From FEN-1139 sp964396375 (GTDB lineage: Bacteria > Myxococcota_A > Polyangia > Polyangiales > Polyangiaceae), in NCBI GenBank assembly GCA_964396375.1, contig CAYNEY010000016.1, positions 1 through 64,000 on the forward strand: 64,000 bases of DNA. Direction: 5' to 3'. This document shows positions 1-8,566 of the stretch, piece after piece; position 1 is the first letter of the stretch; each line of letters opens with the position of its first letter. The notes under the pieces were generated by a model that saw only the letters and a program-made list of their open reading frames with translations, had not been told where the DNA came from and did not search any database. A program made the position numbers and the translations under genes.

Positions 1-14
1 TCCGGTGGTGTGGG

Positions 15-46
15 AGGGGTCTGGCGGGGAAAAGCCCGCCACCCCT
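15..46 (-). terminator. hairpin at the end of the integrase gene
   Basis: AGGGGT at 15-20 pairs with ACCCCT at 41-46, and GGCGGG at 23-28 pairs with CCCGCC at 35-40, giving a 12-bp stem with a small bulge. It overlaps the stop codon of the minus-strand recombinase. There is no clear T-run, so it may be an attenuating structure and not a Rho-independent terminator. Confidence 0.35.
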
Positions 47-1076
47 ATCCCGATAAGCCGTCTTGGGCGTCAACCATTTCGGGTATAGAAATCGACGTGT
101 CGTTGGCCGCCGCCATCGCGTTCGGCAGGATGCCTTGAACGGGCTTGCGGTGGCTTTCAGTCGGAACGGCTGTGATCACTGACGACGGAATGGTGACGGC
201 GAGGCGATCGACGGCTTCTCGTCGACGAGCGCCGACGAGGTGGATGTATCTCCGCGTAACATCAAGGGAAGTGTGTCGAAGGAGATCACCTACACCTGAG
301 ACGTCGACACCGAGTGTGATGGCGAGAGTTGCCGTTGTGTGACGAAGCGAATGGCAGGAAATCCTTTTGGGACTCGCGCACTTGGACCACAGGCGGGCGA
401 TGAGGCGCTGGGTGCTTCGGATGGAAAGGCGTGTCCGTGAGTGTCCGGACATGTTCACGAACAGCGCAGCCTCAGCGTCGTCCACCAACTCACCCCTCGC
501 CGTCATCCATCTATTAAGGATGTCGGCGGTCTTGGCGTTGAGGGGGAGGTCGACGCGAGTACCGCCCTTGCCCCAGACTCCTAGTAACGTGTTCGAAACG
601 AGGTCAGCTTGATCAAAATCCAGTCGGACGAGCTCGTGGACGCGGAGACCGAGCTGAGAGAAGAGCGCAAGGATGGCGAGGTTGCGGGCACGGAGCGGTT
701 CCTCGGGTTCTCTCGCAGTGACCTCGAACAGGCGCGCAAGCTCGCCGGTCGTCAGAAATGCCGGATCACGACGGGACTCCTTGAGAAAGGGAATCTCTTC
801 GGTGGGGTCAAGGGTCCAAGTGCCGGACTTTCGGAGGAAAGTCGCGAGCGCACGCACTCCTGCGAGCTCTTGATTGCGTGAGGCGATCGACCGTCGGAAC
901 CCGGTTGCGGTTGGTCTGGCAAGGAACTGCTCGACGTCGTTCTGGGTGGGTTGGGCGTTCGCGTTGCCCTCGAGAAACGTGAGAAATGTTTCTGCGACGC
1001 GTCGATATGTCAAGACCGTCCGAGGGGCTCGGATGGCAGTAAGCTGTTGCTGAAATCGGTCCAGACAAGAATCCAT
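45..1076 (-). CDS. tyrosine recombinase / integrase (XerC/D-like)
   Basis: Tyrosine recombinase that cuts and rejoins DNA at specific sites through a 3'-phosphotyrosine. Of 343 residues, about 1-95 form the N-terminal core-binding (SAM-like) domain and about 105-295 the catalytic domain. The catalytic set is visible: R145 in GLRVHEL, K170 in GKGGTRV, H242 and R245 in HSLRHT, H268 in LLRHTS, and nucleophile Y277 in RRYIHL. The frame is open upstream to 1268, but that extension is Ser/Arg-rich and unlike the family, so I start at the ATG at 1074-1076; no strong ribosome-binding site is visible. No directionality factor or att site is apparent nearby, so it could belong to an integron-like or island element extending off the left edge. 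Confidence 0.85.
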   Translation of the reverse strand: MDSCLDRFQQQLTAIRAPRTVLTYRRVAETFLTFLEGNANAQPTQNDVEQFLARPTATGFRRSIASRNQELAGVRALATFLRKSGTWTLDPTEEIPFLKESRRDPAFLTTGELARLFEVTAREPEEPLRARNLAILALFSQLGLRVHELVRLDFDQADLVSNTLLGVWGKGGTRVDLPLNAKTADILNRWMTARGELVDDAEAALFVNMSGHSRTRLSIRSTQRLIARLWSKCASPKRISCHSLRHTTATLAITLGVDVSGVGDLLRHTSLDVTRRYIHLVGARRREAVDRLAVTIPSSVITAVPTESHRKPVQGILPNAMAAANDTSISIPEMVDAQDGLSG

Positions 1077-1517
1077 GCAGAGCGATGGCGCAGCTTGCCG
1101 TGGGTGCAAGCTGTCACGGGGACGCCGGGACCGCCCGTCGACGCCCGAAGGCGTGGTGGTGCCGCGGCAGTCTGGTCCTCCCAGGATGCCGAGAGAGCGG
1201 TCCGTCGTCAACCTGGCGAGGCTCCAACATGAGGTCATCATTTCACCCAAGGAGGACCACATGGGCACATACGGAGGCTAGCTGCGACGTGCCCGTGCCC
1301 AGCAACAACGGACGAGACTTCATTTGGGGTCATGGGGACGTCTGTCGTCCAAGACGGCTTATGCGACTTTCCCGGGGAAGGATGGGGCCACTGTCGAAGT
1401 CCATCATCGGCCCCAAGGGAACCGGTCATGCAAAACGGAGAGTCCGAGTCAACGCGCGCCACCAAAGGTGCGCGTTTTGTTGATGCCGATGAGAACGAGG
1501 CGCCGTGTTCGGGGCAA
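1077..1517. other. divergent intergenic region
   Basis: About 440 bp between the minus-strand recombinase and the plus-strand Cys-rich lipoprotein, probably holding promoters for both. A perfect AAGGAGG at 1249-1255 precedes an ATG at 1261, but that frame closes after six codons. I see no other gene. Confidence 0.4.
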
Positions 1518-2558
1518 ATGCCAAGCTGGCGCACGGTGTTCGCTCTGCTTCTGGCCGCGGCGCTTGTCGTCAGTGGTAGCGGAGTTTCCGGGTGCTCTGG
1601 CGGAAGCCCATCGACGACTTCCTCGAATGAGCTCGTGGCCGGGGTTTGTGCCGACACGTGTCTCAAGGCGTGCTCGGTCGATGGCGACTGCGATTCCTCA
1701 ACGGGGGAGGTCTGCTGCGACTACGGCGACGACGGGAACGCCTGCGTTCCGGCGATCGAATGTCCGCGGTTCTGTTCGGCGGACGACGATTGCGAGTCGT
1801 CGGACGGCGAAGCCTGCCTGCGCACCGTGGCGACGACGGCGCAACGCGAATGCACCGCTCCGAGCAACGCCATCGTGTCCTGCTCGAAGGACTCGCAGTG
1901 TGACGTCGACGCGGGGGAGAAATGCTGCACCATCTATGACTCGCCGATGTGCCTGGCGGCGGAGCTCTGCCCGTCGTCCTGCTCGGAGAACGACGACTGC
2001 AATTCGGCCGCAGGGGAGGTATGCTGTACGTCCTTCGCGGCTACAGACTCCGCCCTGAAGGTTGACGGGCTCTGCGTGAATCCTGATGAGGAGCCCTGCC
2101 CAACCACCTGCAACACCTCATCGGACTGCAATACCTCGGAGGGGGAGGTTTGCTGCAACGGAACTTGTTCCACAACCTGCGAGAAAAGCTGCAACTCAAG
2201 CGACGAGTGCCCCGGGCAGGTGTGCTGCAAGACTCGTGCGGTCACCTCCCCGTTTCGGACGAGACCCGTCCCGGGATACCAGGTGAGTTCCGGAAGTGTC
2301 TCGGACGACACTGGAGGAACGACGGCACTCGAAACCGCGTGCGAGCAATACTGTGCGACGTTGTTGGATACCGACTGCGAACCCGGGTCCGACTGCATCG
2401 CGAATTGCGTATCCGATGTGTCGGACCTCACCACGACGGGATGTGAAACCGAAGGCACCGCGTACGTCGACTGCATCAGGCTATCCCTCGAGGACTGCGC
2501 GGTGCCCGAAGACAGTTGTCTCGACGAATACGACACGTTGGTCTCCTGTGGCGAGTAA
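1518..2558 (+). CDS. Cys-rich repeat lipoprotein
   Basis: Predicted secreted lipoprotein of 346 aa. Residues 1-26 are a classic lipoprotein signal (MPSWRT, hydrophobic core, GVSGC lipobox with Cys26). About residues 40-220 hold roughly six repeats of the type C-x3-D-x-D/Q-C-x4-GE-x-CC, spaced like disulfide-rich WAP-type modules; the C-terminal third is less regular and ends in further Cys pairs. This architecture is common in exported proteins of myxobacteria and their relatives, usually without known function. The frame is open upstream to 1332, and an ATG at 1428 has AAGGGA upstream, but only the start at 1518 gives a normal-length signal peptide. It lies 45 bp upstream of a second lipoprotein gene on the same strand, so the two may be co-transcribed. 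Cysteine content points to oxidative folding outside the cytoplasm. Confidence 0.7.
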   Translation: MPSWRTVFALLLAAALVVSGSGVSGCSGGSPSTTSSNELVAGVCADTCLKACSVDGDCDSSTGEVCCDYGDDGNACVPAIECPRFCSADDDCESSDGEACLRTVATTAQRECTAPSNAIVSCSKDSQCDVDAGEKCCTIYDSPMCLAAELCPSSCSENDDCNSAAGEVCCTSFAATDSALKVDGLCVNPDEEPCPTTCNTSSDCNTSEGEVCCNGTCSTTCEKSCNSSDECPGQVCCKTRAVTSPFRTRPVPGYQVSSGSVSDDTGGTTALETACEQYCATLLDTDCEPGSDCIANCVSDVSDLTTTGCETEGTAYVDCIRLSLEDCAVPEDSCLDEYDTLVSCGE

Positions 2559-2603
2559 GGAGACCTGAATCCCCGGAGAGAGGGAGAGGGCAAGCAAGGG
2601 AAC

Positions 2604-3656
2604 ATGGCAACGACAATCAGGCATTTGGGGTTGGGGGTATTGGTCGTCTCGATGTTTGGATCGGCTTGCCGGGAATCGAGCCAAGCTTCGGCACGACAGG
2701 ACGCGGCCGAAGGAGGTTCGGAGGGTGACGGAGGGACCACCAGCGGAGGACGAACGTCGATACTCGATCTCGGTCGTTCAGGGGAAGAAGACGGAGGGGC
2801 CTCGACACATTCCGCGGGGACTTCCGGCAGCACCTCAGAAGTCGCGTCGGGTGGCACCACGGGCGTCGACGCGACCGCGGGAACGGCTGGGTGGTTCTGC
2901 ATTCTCGAGGGCGAGAGCTGCGAGAACGATCCGTGCTGCGAGGGCGAATGCATCGGCAACCTCTGTACGTCCGGAGGCGGAGGAACGGCGGGCACGTCGT
3001 CTGCGGATGCCGGTAGCGCCGGCAGCGCCAGCTATGGTGGCGACGTGAACATGGACGGGTGCAACGCCAATCTTCTTGATGGCGATCTTGGAGAAGACGG
3101 CAACGTGGTCGGCGGCGATCCGGAACGCACTGACGACAATCCCTGCGGCGTCGAGGGGCGGTTCTACACCTATGGCGACGGCAGCTCCTGCACGGTTCCG
3201 GCTGACGGCCTCCCATGCGTCGACGGGGTATGTACGATTGCCGGAACCACTCTCGTGGACGATCTCCTAGTGCCCTGGGGCTGCGGGATCGGGTTGTCGC
3301 TCAACGACCCAGACAACGACATCTCAACGAAGTCTCACTATGCCGGTAGCGCGAATGGATTTCGCATCACGATTGTCGGCGAGTTCAACCAAGAGCTTCG
3401 AGTAAGCTACACGACCACCAGTATCCTGACCGGATTGATCTCTCCATTCGTTGGCGGGTCTTCGGGAACCAGCACGATTCCCGGACCTGGTACCTACACC
3501 GTGTTGTTCTCCGATGTCAGCTGTCCACCGAGCACGTGGGGTGACTGTGACGAGCTCTATGACTATCCCTATGACCTCCACATTCAGATTGTCGGCGGCG
3601 TCGGAGACGGCGAGTTTTCGCTATCGCTAACCGAGGTGACGCCGGTGGCGGAGTGA
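2604..3656 (+). CDS. Gly/Ser/Thr-rich lipoprotein
   Basis: Predicted exported lipoprotein of 350 aa. The start ATG follows AAGGGAAC. Residues 1-22 form a lipoprotein signal ending in FGSAC, so Cys22 would be acylated. About residues 25-130 are low-complexity Gly/Ser/Thr/Ala linker typical of myxobacterial surface proteins, with a short Cys cluster (about 93-113). The C-terminal ~170 residues look like a beta-rich globular domain with scattered Cys (CTVPADGLPC, CPPSTWGDC). I do not recognise the domain and would not assign binding or enzymatic function. It follows the Cys-rich lipoprotein directly and is probably expressed with it. Confidence 0.65.
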   Translation: MATTIRHLGLGVLVVSMFGSACRESSQASARQDAAEGGSEGDGGTTSGGRTSILDLGRSGEEDGGASTHSAGTSGSTSEVASGGTTGVDATAGTAGWFCILEGESCENDPCCEGECIGNLCTSGGGGTAGTSSADAGSAGSASYGGDVNMDGCNANLLDGDLGEDGNVVGGDPERTDDNPCGVEGRFYTYGDGSSCTVPADGLPCVDGVCTIAGTTLVDDLLVPWGCGIGLSLNDPDNDISTKSHYAGSANGFRITIVGEFNQELRVSYTTTSILTGLISPFVGGSSGTSTIPGPGTYTVLFSDVSCPPSTWGDCDELYDYPYDLHIQIVGGVGDGEFSLSLTEVTPVAE

Positions 3657-3797
3657 CGCATCGAAGTTGGTTTTGTGACTCACAGAGGCAGAAGGCCTTT
3701 TCGGCTTGTGCGAAGTCGTGCTGCCCCAATATCGAGAAGTCCGCGAGGCGACCTGATGGCGTTAGGCGGCGTAAAGAACCGACGCGCGCTGCCCGCC

Positions 3798-4970
3798 CTA
3801 CTGTTCGGTTTCTGCCAGGATAAGTGCTGCTCCGTCCTTACCGGCTACGCGAACGAGGCTCCAGCCGTACCATTCTGTGGGGAGTAGATCCGTCCGAGGG
3901 ACTGTCATAACCGTCTGAAACTCTTGCTCCCTCATAAACTTCTCAACGATCAGGCTTCGATGGTAGTCATCGAATTGTCCTAGAACGTCGTCCAAAACAA
4001 CAAGAGTTGGAGTGTGGGCTGACGTGTGACGCCCTCGAATCACGGTGAGACCAAGTACAAACAATAGCACGCCACTGGCCCCGAGCATACCCAACGAACG
4101 GGGCGACTCTTCTCTGTGGAGCTTCGTCGTAACCTTCTCACTGTCTTCGATGTATGCATGCTCAACAAACGGGTTGTCCTCTTTGTTCACGGCACGGACT
4201 AGACCTGCGAGAGTATGACGAGAGATTCCAAGCCACCTCGTCAACCAATGTACGTCTGATTCATCGTCTTCTCGCCTCGGGGATGCCGCAACGGTCAACA
4301 CCGCCACCGGAAGAGGATTGAACGGAACCGGTCTTTTGTCGAGCTCGAACTCCGCAGTTCCGTGCTTCAATCGGACAACGACATCATGGGGGTTGGGGGT
4401 GTGTATCACCAATTCGAACGCGACATCTGCCTCGTGCCATCGTTCCAGAGAGTCGACACTGCTCGTCGACGCGATCCACTCGCATAGCGCGGACTTCCCA
4501 ATTCCATTGTCACCCAGTAGAACCGTCACATGGGCTAGTTCCAACTGCTGGCAGGGTGCAAATATCGGCGATTCCAGAACCCTAATGCATTGGACCCAAC
4601 TTACGGGCAACTTGACTCCCCCCATCTCGAAGAGGACGCGTGCCTCGTGGAGAGAACGGTAGGCGAGAAGGGTCGATACGGGAAACCGTTTCCCGGTACT
4701 TGTGTCGATCAGTTTGGCGTGGTCCTCGCAGGTCCAAATGCCGTTTTCTGGACTGCGCAGTTCATCAGGAGTTAGTGCTCCCTGTCCACGAGGCCCGTTC
4801 TTGGAGGCGCTATAGATGTGTGAGGCCACTCCGATGGAAGCTGTTTCGCGTGACCCGGCACCTGGACCAATCGTTGGACGTCTACATAACGGGAAAGAGC
4901 ACCTGTAGCCCGCGCGCCCCGCGATGATGGCCTTGTCCTTTGCTGCAAAATCCTCTCTATCTTCTGCCAT
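3798..4970 (-). CDS. HNH-like domain fused to SMC-type ATPase
   Basis: Predicted nuclease-ATPase of 390 aa. The N-terminus (about 18-95) carries an HNH/Cys-box-like region: C24 and C29, ASHIYSAS with H51, then PENGIWTCEDHAKLID (N76, C81, H84). It continues into an ABC/SMC-type ATPase with Walker A GDNGIGKS at 153-160, a signature-like LGASGVLLFVLGL near 286-299, and Walker B VVLDD at 324-328. Separate HNH and SMC-like ATPase proteins form the Septu (PtuB/PtuA) and Gabija-like logic; here both activities sit in one compact chain without an obvious coiled coil. I start at ATG 4970; an in-frame TTG at 5009 with AAGGGT upstream would add 13 residues. It converges on the lipoprotein gene to its left and stands alone. 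Defence is an inference from domain content and neighbourhood. Confidence 0.7.
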   Translation of the reverse strand: MAEDREDFAAKDKAIIAGRAGYRCSFPLCRRPTIGPGAGSRETASIGVASHIYSASKNGPRGQGALTPDELRSPENGIWTCEDHAKLIDTSTGKRFPVSTLLAYRSLHEARVLFEMGGVKLPVSWVQCIRVLESPIFAPCQQLELAHVTVLLGDNGIGKSALCEWIASTSSVDSLERWHEADVAFELVIHTPNPHDVVVRLKHGTAEFELDKRPVPFNPLPVAVLTVAASPRREDDESDVHWLTRWLGISRHTLAGLVRAVNKEDNPFVEHAYIEDSEKVTTKLHREESPRSLGMLGASGVLLFVLGLTVIRGRHTSAHTPTLVVLDDVLGQFDDYHRSLIVEKFMREQEFQTVMTVPRTDLLPTEWYGWSLVRVAGKDGAALILAETEQ

Positions 4971-5383
4971 TGTGTCCCGGAGCTGAGAAATAGCACCCAA
5001 CCGCGACAAATAGGAACCCTTACGGGGCGGTTGCCGCGTCAGAGTGTCGGTTGCGGACAGGTATCGCTCAGTACTCCCTCCAAGAGGGACTTGACCCTTC
5101 AGGAAGTCCGGGCAGCACGCCCCCCCCGACCTTGTGTGCAGTACGAATATCCGGAATCGTCTTCGAGGCTTAGCCGCATTTTGGGTTGCAGCTGACAGAC
5201 ATCGCGTCTGGGCCGTCGCGATGGGCTAAGCCACCGCAACGTTGGCAGTGATCCAGAGCAGATTCTACACGAACGGATGGTGTCCAATTGGGGTCGCCAA
5301 GATTTTCGAGCGAGTCCCCTTGCATCACCAATCGCGGTGCTTAACGTGTCGGCGCCGCGATGAACGCGGGGAAGGAAGTGGCG
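4971..5383. other. intergenic region
   Basis: About 410 bp between the divergently transcribed HNH-ATPase and the interrupted DUF3892 gene, presumably with both promoters. A 9-bp inverted repeat (GGCTTAGCC at 5168-5176, GGCTAAGCC at 5224-5232) is present but widely spaced. No convincing gene. Confidence 0.35.
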
Positions 5384-5492
5384 ATGGCGGACTACGTAAT
5401 CACGAAGGTGCGGTATTCACGCGACGAGAGTCGCATCGATGAATTGCTCGTGAACGATGAAGGGAAGGCGACGACGCGCGTTGAACAACGGG
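5384..5492 (+). pseudogene. 5' part of DUF3892 gene interrupted by IS21 element
   Basis: Encodes the N-terminal 36 residues (MADYVITKVRYSRDES onward) of a DUF3892 protein. The start ATG at 5384 follows GAAGGAAGTG; an in-frame ATG at 5360 is less likely. The reading frame is cut at the CAACGGG target duplication. Joining base 5492 to base 8274 restores an uninterrupted frame of about 90 codons whose second half has the family's VVEVNGAKYLRT...DNLGNLP ending. DUF3892 proteins are small and of unknown function. Confidence 0.8.
5486..5492. repeat. left target-site duplication (CAACGGG)
   Basis: Seven bases directly outside the left end of the IS21-family element, repeated exactly at 8267-8273. 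This fits the short target duplications of the family and marks the insertion as unrearranged. Confidence 0.9.
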
Positions 5493-5497
5493 TGCCA

Positions 5498-5645
5498 ATC
5501 GCCAGCCTCATGGGGCCAGGTTTCCGGGGGCATCGCCAGCCTCATGGGGCCAGCTGATCGCCAGGGTCATGGGGCCACTCCGCACGGTGGCGTGACTCTG
5601 ATCGCCAGGGTCATGGGGCCACCGATCGCCAGGGTCATGGGGCCA
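5498..5645 (+). repeat. five subterminal repeats at left IS end
   Basis: Five 21-bp copies beginning ATCGCCAG and ending TCATGGGGCCA start at 5498, 5532, 5557, 5601 and 5625. IS21 elements carry such multiple terminal repeats as transposase-binding sites; five on one side is more than the usual two or three. Confidence 0.85.
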
Positions 5646-5738
5646 GCCCCAGAGCCGGCATAGGTCCCCAGCAGGGAAACCGAGAGTCCATCAACCGCGC
5701 CAGCTGACGCCCTCGCGGAAGGGCGGGAGAAGGCGCTC

Positions 5739-7307
5739 ATGAGCTTTCGGGATTTGACCATGACCGTAATCAAAGAGGTGCTTCGTCGTTGGCAAGCGGG
5801 GCAGAGTGCGCGCGCGATAGCGCGGTCGCACGTAGTCGATCGCAAGACTGCAGGGCGCTACATCAAGGCAGCGCAGGATGAAGGAGTAGAAAGGCAGACA
5901 GAGCTGACAGACGAGCTCATCACTCGAGTTGGCCTCAAGGTGCAGTATCGGGAAACTCCGCCGCGCTCTGAGTCGCGCAAGGAGCTAGATCTTCACCGCG
6001 ATCAGATTGAGTCGTGGCTCAAAGCGGACGAGCCATTACGACTGACGCGAATCCACGAGCTACTGGCGCGAGATGGGTTGCAGGTGTCGTACACGACTCT
6101 GCGTCGATACGCGACAACTGAGCTCGGATGGCACGAGCCTAAGTCGACCGTCTTGATCGATGACCCACCTCCTGGAGAAGAGGCGCAGATTGACTTTGGT
6201 GAAATGGGACGCGTCACGGGGCGCGATGGCAAGAAGCGCAAGTTGTGGGTGCTGATCGTCACGTTGTCGATGAGCCGTTACCAATTCGTGTGGCCATGCT
6301 TTCAGCAGACTCTCGAGGTGTTGGTGGAGGCACTGGATGCTGCCTGGCGATTTTTCGGTGGCGTCGTGACGCGTATCGTTCCGGACAATATGACGGCTGC
6401 AGTCATCAAGGCGCGACCAACCGATCCGCAGCTCAACGAATCGTTCGCGGAGTACGCGCAGTCCCGCGGGTTCTTTGTTGACCCTGCGCGAGCGAAGCGC
6501 CCGCAGGACAAGCCTCGAGTCGAGAATCAAGTCCCGTACGTGCGCGAGCGTTGGTTCGCCGGCGAGCTCTTCGACGACGACCAACAGCGTCTCCGTGAGC
6601 ACGCAGCTCGCTGGTGTCGTGAGGTTGCTGGCATGCGCATTCACGGTACTACCCGGCAGGTTCCTTTCGAGGTGTTTCAGCGCGAAGAAGCAAGCCGGCT
6701 ATTGCCGCCACCCAAAGATCGCTTCGATGTCCCAACGTGGACAAAGGCGCTCGTTCATCCGGACCATCACATCCAGGTGCAGAAGGCCCTGTACTCAGTG
6801 CCCACCAAGTACCTGCGCCAAGAGGTGCGGGTCCGGGTCGACTCTAAAACGGTGCGCATTTACTTCAAGAATGCCGTGATCAAAGAGCACCACAAAGTCG
6901 GCCCCGGACAACGCGTGACCGACGATAACGATTACCCCGTCGGCAAGGCGCCACTTGCAAGAAGAAGTATCGATGGGATCATCGCGCAGGCAAAAGAGCG
7001 CGGTGCAGCCATGGGAGAGTTTGCAGAGCGACTGCTCGCTGGGCCACTGCCCTGGATACGTCTGCGCCAGGGGTACGCGCTGTTGCGCCTCTCCGAGAAG
7101 TATGGCGTCGACCGAGCCGAGGCGATGTGTGCGCGCTCTCTTTCGTTCGATGTCATCGATGTGCCTCGCATCGAGCGCATGCTCAAGCGAGCGTTCCAGG
7201 CTGAGAAGGTCGCCGAGCCCGGGCGTGTCGTCCCACTTCCCGTGAGTCGCTTTGCACGGTCTCGAGAGACCTTCGCCACCATCGCAACGAAGGAAGGTGA
7301 GTCATGA
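5739..7307 (+). CDS. istA: IS21-family transposase IstA
   Basis: DDE transposase of 522 aa that cleaves and joins the IS ends. An N-terminal helix-turn-helix (about residues 12-45) precedes the RNase H-fold integrase core with D152 (AQIDFGEMG), D216 (VPDNMTA) and E262 (PRVENQV) as the metal-binding triad. Length and layout match IstA. The start has GGAGAAGG upstream with good spacing. The stop overlaps the istB start (ATGA at 7304-7307), so translation is coupled. Confidence 0.95.
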   Translation: MSFRDLTMTVIKEVLRRWQAGQSARAIARSHVVDRKTAGRYIKAAQDEGVERQTELTDELITRVGLKVQYRETPPRSESRKELDLHRDQIESWLKADEPLRLTRIHELLARDGLQVSYTTLRRYATTELGWHEPKSTVLIDDPPPGEEAQIDFGEMGRVTGRDGKKRKLWVLIVTLSMSRYQFVWPCFQQTLEVLVEALDAAWRFFGGVVTRIVPDNMTAAVIKARPTDPQLNESFAEYAQSRGFFVDPARAKRPQDKPRVENQVPYVRERWFAGELFDDDQQRLREHAARWCREVAGMRIHGTTRQVPFEVFQREEASRLLPPPKDRFDVPTWTKALVHPDHHIQVQKALYSVPTKYLRQEVRVRVDSKTVRIYFKNAVIKEHHKVGPGQRVTDDNDYPVGKAPLARRSIDGIIAQAKERGAAMGEFAERLLAGPLPWIRLRQGYALLRLSEKYGVDRAEAMCARSLSFDVIDVPRIERMLKRAFQAEKVAEPGRVVPLPVSRFARSRETFATIATKEGES

Positions 7308-8131
7308 CACCAAGGACACTGAGTACTGAGCTCCGATCCGTCATGAAACAACTGCGCCTCGGACGCCTCATCCCAACGCTCGCCGATCGAATCGTGCTCG
7401 CAGAGAAGGATGACACGCCGATCGAGGACTTCCTTCTCATGGTGTTCACGGATGAGGTAAATCGTCGGCAGAGCGAGTCGACAACGAGACGCGCCGACAC
7501 TGCGGGACTCGACCCCGACATGACCTTCGAGCGTTGGGACAAGACAGCCAAGGTAAAGTACGACAGGCGCATCGTTGCTGAGCTGTCGAGCCTTCGCTTC
7601 GTGAGCGCAGCTCAGAACGCGATCATTCTCGGACCTGTCGGCGTAGGCAAAACCTTCATCGCACACGCCCTTGGTCACGTCGCATGCCGCACCGCGTACT
7701 CCGTTGGATGTTATCGTGCCGACAGGCTATTGCGATTACTGAGGGAGAGTCGCCTCGACAACTCAAGAGACGCATTGCTCGTTACGCTCACGACCCTCGA
7801 CTTGCTCATCCTTGATGATTTCGTTCTCGAGCCGATGTCGCGGGAAGAGAGTCGCGACATGTACCAGCTCTTCGTGGAGCGCACTGGCAAGGCATCGACG
7901 ATCATAACCAGCAACCGAGACACCTCGGATTGGTTGGCATTCTTCGACGAGAACATCCTCGCGCAGAGCGCGATCGACCGCCTCCGGAACAACGCCTACG
8001 ACTTGGTAATTGACGGCGAGTCGTACCGTCCCCGCCTCAAGCCCAGCATCGAGAAGAGCGGGCCTCCGCCTTCGGCTCCGGTCCTGAAGACGGCCCCCCA
8101 GCGCCGGCCGGCGAAGCGCCGTAGGCGCTGA
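7304..8131 (+). CDS. istB: IS21 transposition ATPase IstB
   Basis: AAA+ ATPase of 275 aa (DnaA/DnaC-like) that selects the target and activates IstA. Walker A GPVGVGKT at 110-117, Walker B LLILDD at 167-172, and a sensor-type ITSNRD near 204. The N-terminal ~100 residues correspond to the IS21 helper domain. The C-terminal tail is Pro/Arg-rich and slightly longer than usual. Confidence 0.95.
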   Translation: MTPRTLSTELRSVMKQLRLGRLIPTLADRIVLAEKDDTPIEDFLLMVFTDEVNRRQSESTTRRADTAGLDPDMTFERWDKTAKVKYDRRIVAELSSLRFVSAAQNAIILGPVGVGKTFIAHALGHVACRTAYSVGCYRADRLLRLLRESRLDNSRDALLVTLTTLDLLILDDFVLEPMSREESRDMYQLFVERTGKASTIITSNRDTSDWLAFFDENILAQSAIDRLRNNAYDLVIDGESYRPRLKPSIEKSGPPPSAPVLKTAPQRRPAKRRRR

Positions 8132-8216
8132 CCGGCCACCTCGGCGGCTTCGCCGCCTCGGATGGACGCCCCGCTCCGCTTGTGGCACCATCTGGGTCGG
8201 TTTCCAGGTCGCCACC

Positions 8217-8261
8217 TGGCCCCATGATCCTGACTATTGGTGGCCCCATGTGGGTGGCGAT
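8217..8261 (-). repeat. two subterminal repeats at right IS end
   Basis: Inverted copies of the left-end 21-mer at 8217-8237 and 8241-8261, both beginning TGGCCCCATG on the plus strand. With the five left copies they give an asymmetric 5+2 arrangement. Confidence 0.85.
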
Positions 8262-8266
8262 TGGCA

Positions 8267-8273
8267 CAACGGG
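8267..8273. repeat. right target-site duplication (CAACGGG)
   Basis: Exact copy of 5486-5492 adjoining the right end of the IS element. Confidence 0.9.
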
Positions 8274-8437
8274 CAACCGTCATATCGAAGATTCCAGGCA
8301 AGACGTACAGGGCCCAGCCACCTTCTGGCGGTGTCGGCGCCAACGTGCAAGTCGTGGAGGTCAATGGAGCGAAATACCTTCGTACCGACGCAAACAAGAC
8401 GGCGAAGGACAATCTCGGGAACCTTCCACGATTCTAG
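8274..8437 (+). pseudogene. 3' part of DUF3892 gene
   Basis: Continues the frame broken at 5492: residues from ATVISKIPGKTY through VEVNGAKYLRTDANKT to DNLGNLPRF and the TAG at 8435-8437. The conserved G-K-Y-LRT-(x)-DNL-LP ending identifies DUF3892. With its 5' half it forms a gene inactivated only by the transposon. Confidence 0.8.
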
Positions 8438-8566
8438 CCGGCGGAGGGCTTCGGACCTGTCGAAATGAGGGACGGTGCGCTGCAGGCGGGGGTAGTCGGT
8501 GTGGTCGAGCTGTGCACCTTCCTGCAGCGCAACGTGCCCGCGTAACCCCAAGACCAGAAGGTGACC

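Larger units (their letters stand above)
5493..8266 (+). mobile_element. complete IS21-family insertion sequence (2774 bp)
   Basis: Both ends are defined: TGCCAATCGCC at 5493-5503 and its exact complement GGCGATTGGCA at 8256-8266, flanked by the 7-bp duplication CAACGGG. It carries istA and istB with an ATGA overlap and multiple subterminal repeats, all hallmarks of IS21. Both genes are full length, so the copy looks active or recently active. Confidence 0.93.

Noticed and set aside
1249..1281. Perfect AAGGAGG and ATG at 1261 on the plus strand
   Set aside because: The frame ends after six codons (MGTYGG); too short to support a peptide gene without other evidence.
5168..5232. 9-bp inverted repeat GGCTTAGCC / GGCTAAGCC
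   Set aside because: The arms are 47 bases apart and no gene or terminator context supports a function.
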